Assembly: GCA_026120035.1 (NCBI GenBank)
Contig: JALRME010000013.1
Coordinates: 248,001-312,000 of the forward strand
Reading direction: 5' to 3'
DNA length: 64,000 bases
Origin: Coleophoma eucalyptorum
Taxonomy: Eukaryota; Ascomycota; Leotiomycetes; Helotiales; Dermateaceae
The notes beneath the pieces are model-generated. The model made no database searches, was not told the origin of the DNA, and was given only the letters and a program-made list of their open reading frames with translations. The translations under genes were made by a program, and so were the position numbers. Positions 32,637 through 44,576 of the stretch are shown piece by piece; position 1 is the stretch's first letter, and each line of letters opens with the position of its first letter.

Positions 32637-32674
32637 GCATCTGCATCAGCATCAGCATCAGCATCGGCATCAGC
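32637..32674. repeat. (GCATCA)n microsatellite
   Basis: About six hexamer units with one GCATCG variant. Confidence 0.85.
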
Positions 32675-33465
32675 AACTGTGGTCATGGACCGCCAGCAGC
32701 ACCACCACCACCACTATCAGCGCCGCCGCGAACTCCCATGGTCTTAAGTTGCACCCACCCTGGTCGGGTGTGGCCCCCCGGTCCCCTGTCGTTGTCGTGT
32801 GCTGGGGATCTCTGAGTAGTGCATCGGACGATGATCATCGCTGGCTCCATCGTCTGAACCACACGATCGCCTTCAGGGAACAGACTCATTTTGAATCACT
32901 TCCGATACATGATACATCACAACCGTGTAAATCTGATACCTTGTGTCTAGATTGGGTCATTGAGAGCGTCGTTACCCCTTGCACCGCCCCCTAAACCACA
33001 CCGTCCGCTCAAGCAAACCCATGGATGAACTGAATCCTTTTGGGGCGACATGTTTGATCTCATAGCGAGAGAGGTCGAATGCGGAAGGCTCTGACAGCAA
33101 GGACGAGCGGACGTCTGACTCTCGACCCACGGACGCATGCAGGCCGCGGCAGATCGAATGCACCGGCTCTTGGATGTCAAGTAGCGCAGACGAAGGACAT
33201 GCGAGGGGGGTGTCCGCGAGTTTGCACTGAGCAGAACAATGCCTGTAACCATGCGATGGAATGAAAAGGAGGCTATTCCGTCCGTGTAGGATTGCACAAT
33301 AACGGCGATACGGTGCTCAGCGGGTTGTCACCATAGCACCAGTATAGCAGCTGAATAGCGTCGTTTTCGGTACCACGGACGGGGACATGTATGGATGACA
33401 GCTGCTGAAGCACGTCGAACCTTTGCGAGCACAAGCGCGTCATGTAGATCAAGATCAGGCGAGCC

Positions 33466-33547
33466 TACGACGACTACTACGACTACGACAACTACTACAA
33501 CTACTATGACTCTATCACATATTGCTACTACTAACTACTGCTACTGC
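33466..33547. repeat. (TAC/GAC)n trinucleotide tract
   Basis: Degenerate TAC, GAC and CAA triplets over about 80 bp, interrupted near 33511-33521. Confidence 0.8.
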
Positions 33548-33971
33548 CATTGCCACTGGTACTATCTCTGCAACGTGCAAAGACTACCGACCCGTACCGA
33601 CTGAACACTGACTGTGCTGCGTAACGCAAGCAACGCGGCGAGGGTGGTAGTCGGCTTGCCAGCTCATCGCTGCAGCATGACATGCGCTGCCTGATCAGCC
33701 CCATCCCATTCCTCTCCCGTACGCAGGAGACGAAGGTGGAGCAAGAGAAGCAGCAGAAGAAGCATCGGAACATTAATTCGAGGGTGATAATGGTCGGGAT
33801 TTGATCTTAGCAACCAGGACTAGGTGTCCGAAGTATGTACTCGTATGCATGCTAGTCTGCTTATTGTACGGCGGGATCTGCTGCGTGGAGGAAGGCTGAA
33901 TTGGCTTGGATGAAAAAAGGCTATGACAATGATGCTGACATGGTTCTGCGGATAAGAGTGGTGGGCGACGG

Positions 33972-34001
33972 GGTGAGGTGAGGTGAGGTGAGGTGAGGTG
34001 A
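33972..34001. repeat. (GGTGA)n tandem repeat
   Basis: Six perfect copies of the pentamer GGTGA. Confidence 0.9.
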
Positions 34002-34693
34002 ACTGGACTGAGGTGAAGCGGTGCCAGACCCAGAGCCGTTGGTTGGTGGTAGTCGGCAAAAATGGGGAGACAAGCGAGAGGCCGGCATACGATTGGCTTT
34101 GGCACTGGGCTGCGGTTACGCCTCCACGTTTCAGAATATGTCAATGCTGGGATGGTTTCGAGTCGGCGCCCTTGTCCGCGTTGGGACTAGCGGGGCAGCG
34201 CAACGGCAAGCAAGCGACGCACGCTACTGGCGCTACTGAAAGCTACTCGAGCTATTCGCACGAGCTTGGTTCATTCAACTTCAACTTTTCCTTTGTTTCA
34301 GCCGATCTTTGGAGCTAGAGCTGAACTGCCACTACCGCGCTCTGGGCATAGTTGCACCAAACAAAGCCCGTGAAAGGGCTAGCGTGGTCGTTGGTCTGGC
34401 CCGGCCTTGCACCCTTCAGTCCATGCGAAGGACAGCCAACTGGGAGATTTCTAGTCGAAAGCTCCAGCCCAGCCAATCCGGACGTCGATGCAGCTTCTGC
34501 CGTTGACCATTCGGCGGGCTTTCCTGTACTGGCGCCGCTATAGTCATCCTGCACTTGAAGGAAATCCCACCCGTGGCGACGAGGCGCAGTCGTTGATAGT
34601 TCATGCTACGGCAACCACCGCTGCAGCGGCCCTACGCTAGGAGATTAATTTATCGACCATAAGGCTAGTGTGTGGTCTGTGGTCTGTAGTCGG

Positions 34694-34722
34694 TGGTCTT
34701 GGTCTTGGTCTTGGTCTTGGTC
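34694..34722. repeat. (GGTCTT)n microsatellite
   Basis: Four to five copies of GGTCTT following TGTGGTCTGTGGTCTGTAGTCGG. Confidence 0.85.
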
Positions 34723-37700
34723 TGTCCTCTGTCCAGAGCAAAGGAGAGTCCTCCGTACAGTAGTACTTCTCTTCTCTCTATCGGCGTCCAAACATCGTCA
34801 GATGGTGTCGTTGCCGCGGCCTCCTCGAGCATTGATGATCACCCTTTGGCGAGCCAAGCGAGACGAGAAAGCCGTGAACCCTCGGCCTCCATGACCCGCA
34901 CAGACACCATTTCATCCTCTCTTCTCCCCTTCCCCGTCTCTCCAAGCCGGGCAACAAGCTCATGATCCCTCGGAGATCATGGGAAGAAGCGAGACCGTCC
35001 TCCATTATTGCAATCCTACCGCTTCGTACCGTACCTATCGCAAGGCACGCATGCTCAGCTCAACTGATGAGGCTGTGCACTCTCCTATCATAGCATAGCA
35101 TAATAGCATGGTCTACCCTCCTGTCACAGCGCATTGTGTCTTGTCTTCGAGGTGAGGTCTAGATGGTATCAAGACTCACGAGCAGGGGCGGCCTTTGAAG
35201 CATGATCTGCTGGAGATGCTGAGAGATCAAACATAACCAGTCCCTGAAGATGTTTCTTCTTTCGTCTGATCATGAGATGCGTTGAAGTCCTGCAGCCACA
35301 CGTGAATCAAGCTTGTTAAGCTTGTCAGGCTTGTCAAGCCAGGTCTCGAATGCCGTGTCGGTCGAGTCTGTGACCGTTAGAGATGGACGGACAAACGTCT
35401 CTTGTCATCGTATCTACACGAAGGACGGACGGCTCGCAAGAGATACTCCAACGTCCTCGATCTCTTAGCATCCGTCCTGTGAGGCACCCTGAACTTTGAC
35501 CGGCGCACAAAGATAGATCCGAAGTGTCTCGTGAATGTTCTGTTTCAATCGGTGTCAGTGGCTATACTGATAAAAATGACAGATGTCACTGTGGAACCTG
35601 CGATGCGACTGTAGCCACTAGAATAGCATGCTGCTGAAGTTTCTCGGACGAGGGTTTCTAAGACATGATGATTGGTGGTTGCCCATTTATCGATGCCGTT
35701 TCATTCCGAGGAAACCAGCTGTGCTATACAGCTAGCATCGAATAGCAGAAGCTAGATTCATTTCATCCATCACCGCATTATCATGGTGGTTTAGATGTAG
35801 CACAGCTATCATTCTTGGCCCGTCTGAGAAGTTACTTACTTTAGATGAGCTATTGGGTGTTTCTCCAGATGGCTTGCGATACGTAAATAACTCTCAAAGT
35901 ATCTGTCTGTAAAGGTGCCATGAGCGTCCGCCCACTGCAAGGATCAAATCAATTGTATGACGTTCTTTGGACTCTAGGGAAGTAAATGGCTCGAGGGTAG
36001 TAACCTCCAATCTAGGGGATCAAGGATACCCTCACCCAGAGATCATAGAAGTACAAATTTAAGGTGATTCATTGATTTCAGTCCACTAACGGCACCTAAT
36101 CTTCCACCTTTATTTTTGATGACTGTCAGGGGTTGGCTTTCAATCTGATCTGCTCTGTTCAAAATCATGGCTCGTCTGATTAAAACTGATGCTGTTGCAT
36201 GAGCATGAGAAAGCATTTTCTCATAGCTAATAGATGAACTTTGTCACTTTCCTCAAATCTGCATAAACCGCTGGACAGATATAGAAGCGTCACCACTTCG
36301 CAAGAAATGACACTATTCCATACTTTCCCTACACTAAAACATACTCCCAAACATTCTACGGGGGAGGCGATATTTTCTATAAACAGAGTGGCAAAAGCAT
36401 CTGCATGATTTTCTGTTCGGTTGGTAGGGAAGGACGAACATGATATGGTATGTAGTAGTTTCCTGAAAAGCTAGAGGGAAGGTCGTTGTTTCCAGGTTCT
36501 CTTGGATCGTCAGAATAGCACTGGATCGAGAACAGGATTATAGGGCGAGTAAGAATGGCATTCGCTATTCTAGCAGTTCGCCACGCGAATCAAGATCAGA
36601 TGCAATATCATCAGTGGCATGCCACACAGCCATGCCATAGTATGCACCTTTTGGTTTCGAAAGTAGTGAGGGGGTCAGATTTTAGGCTGTAACTTGGAGA
36701 ATTTGCATTACAACAGGACATTGAAGTGGAGTCTGCATCTGTAGAATAAGAGACTTTGACATGAGGTATCCTCGCCGTATATCAACCACGTGATTCTAGA
36801 GCATATCCATCTATCTTATTTTCTTCATCAGAAGCGAACTTCTGCCAAGCCCTCTCTACCTCATCTCGAGACCAACCAGTGTATTCAGACTGTATTCAGA
36901 CTATCTTAGGTTTAATGTCAGAGGAGAAGACATATGATACAAGGTAGGTGTGGAAGTGAAGCTGCTACATGTGTTGAATTTCCAGGTTTTTATTCAGCTG
37001 TTTACAAAAGCATACAGCGGGTGATCCTTCCAAAACGCATTATACACCATGTTAGCTGAATAAAATATTGAATTCCGAGAGAAGAGCCACATCCTGAGTG
37101 TTTTGTCATGAATGCTGATAAATCATTGTTGCCATGTACTGTGAGTATTTTGACTCCCAAACAGCAAGCGAGCACAACCCTGTAAAATGCATGAAAACTA
37201 TCTGAACTATGTACCAGAATTTCCTACCTTTACCCATCCACTCTGTACCTTGCACATTCCCAGAGGTACTGTTTCTCTGACCACATGTCAGAAAATGGGT
37301 GAGCAGGTTTCGTGTAGCAATCACATCAGTTCAAGGAAAAGACTACAGACAACGAATGCACTCCCGGTGGAACTAGGGGAAAAAAATGCAATATGAATGC
37401 ATGTCCATCTCCCAGCAAGGAAATGAAAGCGATGTTGTTTCTCTCTAGCTCATCCGGAACCCTACGGCACAAACACATTTCCTATGATCCTGCCCGCCAA
37501 GCTACTTCATTCCTCAATAGAAGTTAGAGCAGTGAGAGCAAATCATGCAATAGTGGGTTACTAATACTGCTACCTCTTTGACCTCTTGGGAGATCATGTG
37601 CAATAGGTGATAGAGGCAAAGACGGACCGGTGATCAAAATATTACAGTAGTATGTGATATAAGGTAATAGTATGCATCGAGATCAACAAGAAGAGCAGGG

Positions 37701-40015
37701 CCTTGCATGCTGCTTTGACTGCACTAAACTGGTCCAGAATCAAGAAGTTAAGGTGAGTTAACAAGACATCTAGACCATCTGACTTCGCTCAATTGGTATT
37801 CTGTAGCTCTACAAGGAGATGACCCTGTCTTAGTGCTTGCGTCGTCTTTCTGTCCGAACACTTACCTCCTGTGGCGGGAAACGATGACAATGCGCATGAA
37901 ACTTTTGCTCCGTATGTAAGGTCCGAAAGTTTGATCTTCATGAGACGAGTGAGAATTAATTAGAGGAAACAAAAACCAAGCAAGTTCTTAGCCCTCTTTT
38001 CAAAAGTTTAGCCAACAGCACTTTGCCACTTGCAATGGGGGCTTGTGTTGCCACTGGTTATGCTCAGTAGCAGTAAAGTGACGTGGTGGGGGCAAGGGCT
38101 GATGACAGAGGCTCAACCGACCCCTCTCTCTGTTGCCTGCATTCGTTTTACTAAAAAATCACCAAGCATGAAGCAGAGTAGGAGAATCAACAGCTGAAAA
38201 GTCATCAAACAAACTCTTGACCGATGAAGGCCAAACGGTAACATTGACTGTGGCAGCCAAAACCTTGCGAATACCACCTTACTCCAGACCAGAAACAACG
38301 GAAGGCATTTCAAAGAAACAATTGCAAACCAGAAAACTCCCACGGAACCCGGAAAAACCAATTCCAATGCACAAAAGCAGCCGCTTCAAGATCATCCGCC
38401 GTCGCATAACATAGAAGTAGGACGGAAGTAGAGAAGGAGAGAAAGGGATGATCCCTCTCCATCTAAAAACCTCCGACTCTGTGCTTTGGGGACAGGAGCT
38501 AGTCTGGACTTGGAGCACGGCTCAAACCACTTGTTGACCTTACTTTACCTGACCAGACCAACCGACCCATACACATGGCTCAGCCGACAAAAGTCTAAAC
38601 ATGCGCTCAACACTACTACACAAGGCAGTAGGAGGTCTAAACTCCAAGTGTCCCACGCAGAGGATATGCTTAATTGTGGCTAAGTCAAAGCAAGGTACAG
38701 TAGTAGGTGAAAGTCCCCACTTGATTATCATCTCAGCACCAAACGACCTGATGATGATGATCAGGGAATAAGCCAGTTTATCATACATACGGTTTTCCTT
38801 CCCTGTGACGTGATCCGAACTCCGTACAATAGTAAGAAGTGTCTAGGCGTTCAGTCCCTACCACGAGACCCCTCGTAATATGCTGATTGAGCCCCAAAAA
38901 ATAAAGGATTAGAAAAGACCTGGAGCAAGACTAGGGTTGATTTCAGAAATTGACGATGAATTCAGGATGACGGCGGAAACGCTCTTGGAGCACCGTTGCT
39001 TCCCTACCGGCTTCGGCAACATTGAGAAGGTGTCATGAATTGCGTGCTAGAAACAAACTTGGGGAAATGAAGGACATTCCAAACTCGTCGCAAAAAAGTG
39101 ACACTTCCGAACTGCTGTTAGGAGCTGTGGTCGCCTTTGGGATTGCACCCACAGACCAGCAAGAAGACTAAGAAGTACAGCCGCAACATCGCCATCCGAA
39201 TGAACCGCGCATAAGAGGAATAGCGACACAATCGCCCCGAGAACCACGAAAAAGATGTACGCATTGACCTAGCGGGTGTGTGGTAGAAGAGGTGGGAGGA
39301 GACAGACAGCAATAGCGCAATTAGCAAAAAAGATGGTTAGATGGACTTGTGACGAGAAGATTGTGTCCATGCGATTGGGTTATGAAAAGCTCTAACTATG
39401 CTAGACTTCAAAGTCAAGTCAAGCTAGCTACCCACGAGGCACTTTTATTCGAACGGACGGATCTTAAGGAGAAACGAAACGAAAGAAAGTCCAAACCTTC
39501 TGAACAAGTATCAGATCAGCCAATGTATCAAAGCGACGCAATGTACGAAGTACTTGCTCGCATTCGCACATGTACTCACATGGGACAGACAGGCGCGGAG
39601 ACCATGGGCCGGTACCATGCCTTCGCAAGAGGTGTCAAGTTGGTCTGAACCTCACTTTGGAGTTGTGAATACGTTCTGAAACACGTCCCATACAGCAGCA
39701 ACAACTAGCCCCGTCCGCCACATGCAATAATCCTTTTTTTTTTTTGCACAATTCAGACTTTGGATTGACGGCCTTTTATGCTTCTTCTAAAACATCTTTA
39801 TTCAATCTAGAGACTTAATGCAAGACCCCTCGCCATATCTCGAGATGTGAATACGGCTTTTCCGGATTTTCCGGTCCCCTTTTCGCGGACCCTCCCTCGA
39901 TCTAAGAAATAAGCTCCGCAGTGATGGATAAGCTATGGAAACCGCCAAAGCCCAGTTTTCTCGATTCTCATAATGTTGTAATGCTAAGGTCAAGAATATG
40001 TGCAAAGTAGGTTCA

Positions 40016-42030
40016 TCAAATCTCGAGATCGATACCAAGATCAAGCGAGCCAATGATATCATCATCCATCACAGGTCGACGAAGCTTTGGAATACCACCA
40101 TTGCTCTGCAATCGTTGCAGGTGAGGCAGTGGGGTAGAGGGTTTATTCGCTGCCAAGTTCGGAGTATTAGCAGCTGGGGTGTTTGTGCCACTGCGGTCAC
40201 TGTCTGTCTTCTTCGAACCATACCCTTCCGAGACATCGTGCTTGAATTTCGCGCGAGTCTTCAGGCGCTTGGAGTGATCCTCTGCGACTACCTCACCTCG
40301 AGCAAGAGCAGCTTCGGTCATTTTCGCAGCCTTTCTCTCATTGATTAAGGCCTGTCGAACTTCTTGGATGTTCTTTTGGCGATTCTGCTTGTTAAGAACT
40401 GCAAGTCGTTCTTGTTGACTTAAGCCAGCAGGCGATGCAGTCTTCTTGGGTGAGGGCTGCATAGAAGTGCCATAAGCTAGTTTTGGACCCTCCAGTTCGT
40501 CCAACTCTGCGCGGAGCTGAGCTGCCTTTGCCTCATTGCCAGCTGCCTTAGCTTCTTTGATAGCATTATTCAGACGGTTGCGCTCAATTGGAATATATTT
40601 GTTGACTAAGGCACCTGACTTTGTCAACTTTGCTTGTAGCTCTTCCTCTGTCCACGAGCGATTGACAAGATTGTTGATGTCGGCAATTTTCTGGCTCACC
40701 TTGCCCTTCTTTGGCAAGGGTACACCTTCGACAAGACATGTCTGCTTATAGCGGTTCCATTCAGCCTAAACATAGTTAGTCTCCTGTGGATGACTGCAAT
40801 CCATCCATACGAACCTCGGTGAAGGATGACTCGGAACATGAGAAGAATGGCCAGTTTTTCTCCGACTTGCCATGTGCTGCACGAACATATTGTGTAGTCG
40901 TAATGGACTTGCCATTTGCATTCAGAACGGCATAAGGTCTGTCTTCGATAAATCCTTCGCAATGTAAGTAGGCGTAGATGTGCAGATGTAACTGAATATA
41001 CCTTTAACTAGAGCCATGCGGTAACAAGGGCCTTTATCATTTCCAACATTGATTCGGACGAAAGTCCCGGTGATGGCTTCTTCAAAACCTGGGTAGAAGC
41101 ATACCATTGCAAATTGACTTCTGCCGACTCTCACTCGTTGAAGCTCTTGTAGACCTGCTGGCTCAGAATCACGAAGGTCAGGGGAATCTGCCTTCTTGGC
41201 CTTGCTCTTTCCATCATCCCATTCCACATCGCTTTCCGCACCAACGTCGTGGTCCGAGAACTCATCCAGACCAGTATCTCTGCCCCCCTTATTACGGGCT
41301 CTGTCTTCCTCGCGGCGGCGGTTGCGGTCGTCCTTCTCAGCTTTTGCTCGCTTGAATTTTTCAATGCCACTGCTTGACTCTCCAACCTTGCCACCACCAA
41401 GCTTTGTTCGTTGGCGAGCTGGCTTGCGATCATCCTCATCAAGTCCAGCGTTTTCAGCCTTGCGCTTCTTGTCCCTCTTTCTCTCATCTGCTTTGCGACT
41501 ATTAATAAATTGTCGGAGGACTCTATTTTGTCTGTCGGTCTCGACTTCTTGTGCGCGCTCTGCAAGAATCTCTTCTCGTTTGATTTCAGGCAAGGCCATG
41601 ATTTTGGCTTTCTCTGCGGCATCGAGAAATTTGCCCTCGAAAGGATATTTGTCGCCCTCATCCTCGAGCTCGGGTTCAGCATCAGAATCAGAATCGGATT
41701 CGTCCATTGGTACAGATCGGTCAGAGTTGGCCGAGGAACTGTTAGATCAATAAGTATATATCTTTATTCAATTCCAGGGCTGTTTGAGATGGTGGAGGAA
41801 TTGTAATAAATAGACTGTAGCTACTGGAAACAGGGATGGTAGATGTGAGCTTACATTTCTCCTTCGTCTTCTGAATCATTGCGTCGTCCTTTATTTCTAC
41901 TACCTGACTTCTGCGCAGATGTGCTCTTGTCGGGAGCTATGGAGCTAGCTCTGCTGATGTCATTTGTCTCCTCCTCATCTGAGGAAGCATCTCCTGCAAG
42001 CGCAAGGAGCTCATCGTCGATGTCCGCCAT
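40016..42030 (-). CDS. RTF1: RNA polymerase II-associated PAF1 complex subunit RTF1
   Basis: Four exons, 42030..41855, 41738..41002, 40954..40815 and 40765..40016, give 600 aa. All introns are GT-AG, 46-116 nt long. The acidic N-terminus (MADIDDELLALAGDASSDEEE) and the basic, charged region after it fit the family. The Plus3 domain, about residues 255-390, is rebuilt across two splices: LQRVRVGRSQFAMVCFYPGF, CYRMALVKGFIEDRPYAVL, TTTQYVRAAHGKSEKNWPFF. The C-terminal third is a long charged helical region with the expected SWTEEELQAKL. Rtf1 binds Spt5 through Plus3, helps recruit the PAF complex to elongating Pol II and stimulates H2B ubiquitination in the nucleus. It is divergent from COQ7. 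Every exon join restores conserved family sequence. Confidence 0.95.
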
Positions 42031-42439
42031 ATTGTAAGATTGTTGATGTTCAATAAGGTGGGTTGTGATTGAGGATGAACTCGTTCAGTAAAATTCGTGA
42101 AATGTGGTTGATGAAGGCGCGAGAGATTGGTGTCGTGCGAGAATCGAAAGATGAAAAAGATTGTGGGAATTCTGAAAGGGAGTGAGCGAAATTGTTCTGC
42201 AGAACTGAATGGTAAGGTGAATATGAGGAATAAGTTTGGATGCGGACTGATTGAATGTCGTCCTAAGTGCTCTCCCCTATCGCAAACGGGCTAGCATGGC
42301 CTGCAGCGGCAAAACAATAGTCCGGTTCACCAGCCACAATATCAATGACATCGTGAATGAGGTGCATTCTACAATACTATTGTCGCTGCGCTTTAATTGT
42401 CTGAATAAGACATTGTCCTATTTACGACAAAAACCGACA
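42031..42439. promoter_or_regulatory. Bidirectional promoter region of RTF1 and COQ7
   Basis: A 409-bp gap between divergent starts, which must drive both genes. No distinct TATA box is visible. Confidence 0.5.
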
Positions 42440-43286
42440 ATGGCAACTTTCATGAAGTCCCCACTTCCAGCTTCGCAATGGTTAATTCGTGACTTCCTCG
42501 CTCCAAGTCTCATTCCCAGAGCATCTCGTACGATTCGATGTTTGTCTACCACCAGAAATTCTGCCGCAGCAGTATCACCACAGGAATCCAGCTATGAGCC
42601 TCAACAAAGGATACCTAAGTCTGGAAAAGAGGCTGGCACAAGCCCAGCATCCTCTAATAAACCCCTAACTGAAGCCCAGAGAGACTTTCTCACAAGCGCT
42701 GTAAGTATAGTGTGTAAATAGCAAAATAGTCATGGCTGATGCCGTTGTCTAGCTTCGTGTCAATCAAGCCGGTGAATTGGCTGCTACGCTTATTTACAAA
42801 GCTCAAACACCAGTGGTAGTGGCTGCGCATCCGCACCTTAGGCCCTTGATGAAGCATATGTATGATCAAGAAGTTGGCCATTTCGATACTTTCAATACTC
42901 TGGTAGCGAAGCATCGGGTTCGTCCCACGGCCATGTACCCTATGTGGACCGTTATGGCTACCGCTCTAGGATGGGGCACCGCTCTCATGGGTCGAGAAGC
43001 TGCAATGGCATGTACCGAAGCAGTTGAGACAGAGATTGGTTCCCATTACAACGAACAAGTTCGGTTTCTTCTAGAAATGGCTGAGGATATGGAGAAGGAA
43101 GGCCAGGAGATCGGAGACGAACTGAAGACATTGATGGACACGATTAGAAGAATTCGGGACGAAGAGCTGGAGCACTTGGATCATGCTGTAGAAAATGATG
43201 CAAAGGATGCGGTGCCGCATACAGCTTTGGTAGAATTCATCAGGGCTGGATGCAGAGGTGCAATCTGGGTGAGTGAAAGGGTATAA
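42440..43286 (+). CDS. COQ7: 5-demethoxyubiquinone hydroxylase, mitochondrial
   Basis: Two exons, 42440..42700 and 42753..43286, give 264 aa; the intron is GTAAGT...CTAG in phase 0. The first ~85 residues are Ser/Arg-rich with a mitochondrial-type presequence. The di-iron carboxylate ligands are all visible: Glu95 (NQAGELAA), Glu127 and His130 (DQEVGHF), Glu179 (AVETEIGSHYN), Glu225 and His228 (RDEELEH). COQ7 hydroxylates demethoxyubiquinone on the matrix side of the inner membrane, the penultimate step of ubiquinone synthesis. It ends CRGAIWVSERV, the normal family end, so the GTGAGT inside that codon run is not a splice donor. An in-frame upstream ATG at 42251 is rejected because the extra sequence does not look coding. 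Confidence 0.95.
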
Positions 43287-43832
43287 GCCCGTATAAAACC
43301 CCATAATGTACGATATGAAGATATTCTTCCTGCAGATATATATGTACAATCTGCTGTGTCTCCTGGGCCACCTAGCTGTACCTGTACAAAGCATACACCC
43401 AACGCGAAAGAGGGGATTGCAGACAAAGCCAGGCACCTATGTCCACAACATTCGATCTGGAAAAGCGTCCAACCCCCCCCCCCCCTCCCGACACTCTAGA
43501 TCATGCAACAATCCCGCTCAAATCAAACGCAACACGATCCTGTTAACGATATTTCGCACATAGAAACCATCAGGGAAAACAAGAGGTCATCCACATGTCA
43601 GTCTATCTTAACCAAATCACGCTTCTTGCGAGCGTCTGTGAACTTCTTCTGACAAACCCGACAGAAAATATCCATACCTTTAGACTGGTGCCAAATTGTG
43701 AAACTGCTCTCAAGCTTGAGGCAGAAATCGCCTTCGAAATGAAATTTGAAGATGTCGACATTGTTTGGTGACTATGAGCTCTGTATGGTTGCCTCCGAGC
43801 CATTATCAATGACGACCTGTCCTTCCGCGCCT
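43287..43832. other. Convergent 3' region between COQ7 and the acidic protein gene
   Basis: This 546-bp gap should hold both 3' UTRs. It has a poly-C run at 43473-43486. On the minus strand, 43761-43612 reads as a ~50-codon coding-like stretch ending MDIFCRVCQKKFTDARKK...KID, preceded by a TAG acceptor. It could be an unrecognised last exon, but no clean donor links it to the gene upstream. Confidence 0.4.
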
Positions 43833-44576
43833 TTAGCTAGAGTTCTCTGCCTGAGCTTCTGAGACTGAGGCCACATTCGCTGACAGTCCTCCAACCGGTT
43901 CTAAAGATGATGATGCAAATCTCTCCAGAGCTAATTCCCTGAACCAAGCTGCCATGTCAAGGTTCGGATGCACAGTATTTCTATACGTGTAGAGAAAACG
44001 ATAATGAAGTTGCGACTCCCTCAAACGAGCTTGACGCTCGCGGACGAATTGTTCAAGAAGTACATCTATGTCCCCCTCCGTCAAATAAGTCCTGGAATCC
44101 TGGGATTCATATTCGTTATCTTCTATGCTGGATGTGTCTTCATCCTGCTCAGAACCAGTGTCTGAGAAGTTTAGATGTGGTAGTCCCATGTTCGTATGTC
44201 GGAGCTCATTTGCCTGCCTCATCATATTCATCTCCTCCAGAGTGAATGTGATTCGACGAGGGGGCAAGCTGGCATTTATGAATGCCCAGTCAACATTGTG
44301 ATCTGCATCAAATACAGTCGTTGTATCATCGGGATGTTCATCACTTGGCGATTCAGCGGTGATCTCATCTGGTGCGCCAAGAGCAGCTTGTGTATGATAT
44401 AATCGGTCTGTCTCATTAATTTCCGAGGCAGAATAGACATATATCTCATTGTCCTCGCCATCTCCCTGCCAGTCCTCCATTCCTATTAAATCCTCTGGAA
44501 TATCAGGCCTTGAACTGCGGAGTTCCAAATCGAAATCGAAATAACGATAGGGAGGTTCGGAAATAGAATAACACAT
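43833..44576 (-). CDS. Acidic hypothetical protein
   Basis: One open frame of 247 aa from the ATG at 44576 (MCYSISEPPYRYFDFDLELR); the six bases before it in frame lack an ATG. It is strongly acidic (many Asp/Glu, for example DTGSEQDEDTSSIEDNEYES). One helical segment is probable near residues 165-215 (EGDIDVLLEQFVRERQARLRE, then FLYTYRNTVHPNLDMAAWF). There is no signal peptide or transmembrane helix and no domain I recognise. It may continue in a downstream exon (see 43612-43761). It is convergent with COQ7. Frame length and codon use suggest a real gene. Confidence 0.6.
   Translation of the reverse strand: MCYSISEPPYRYFDFDLELRSSRPDIPEDLIGMEDWQGDGEDNEIYVYSASEINETDRLYHTQAALGAPDEITAESPSDEHPDDTTTVFDADHNVDWAFINASLPPRRITFTLEEMNMMRQANELRHTNMGLPHLNFSDTGSEQDEDTSSIEDNEYESQDSRTYLTEGDIDVLLEQFVRERQARLRESQLHYRFLYTYRNTVHPNLDMAAWFRELALERFASSSLEPVGGLSANVASVSEAQAENSS

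Larger units (their letters stand above)
31257..40015. other. Gene-poor 8.8-kb region
   Basis: No frame here has a recognisable domain, and most of 35-40 kb is dense with stops in all frames. It holds the upstream region of the regulator-like gene at 31256 and the 3' flank of RTF1. Several microsatellites cluster in 32.6-34.8 kb, and a three-unit 9-bp repeat occurs at 35309-35340. Nothing resembling a transposon end, a transposase or a tRNA was seen. Confidence 0.6.

Noticed and set aside
39382..39648. Hydrophilic ~88-codon frame downstream of RTF1
   Set aside because: No family match and no flanking signals; could be 3' UTR or intergenic DNA.
42251..42439. Upstream in-frame ATG extending COQ7
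   Set aside because: The added sequence lacks coding character and lies in the divergent promoter; ATG at 42440 gives a normal presequence.
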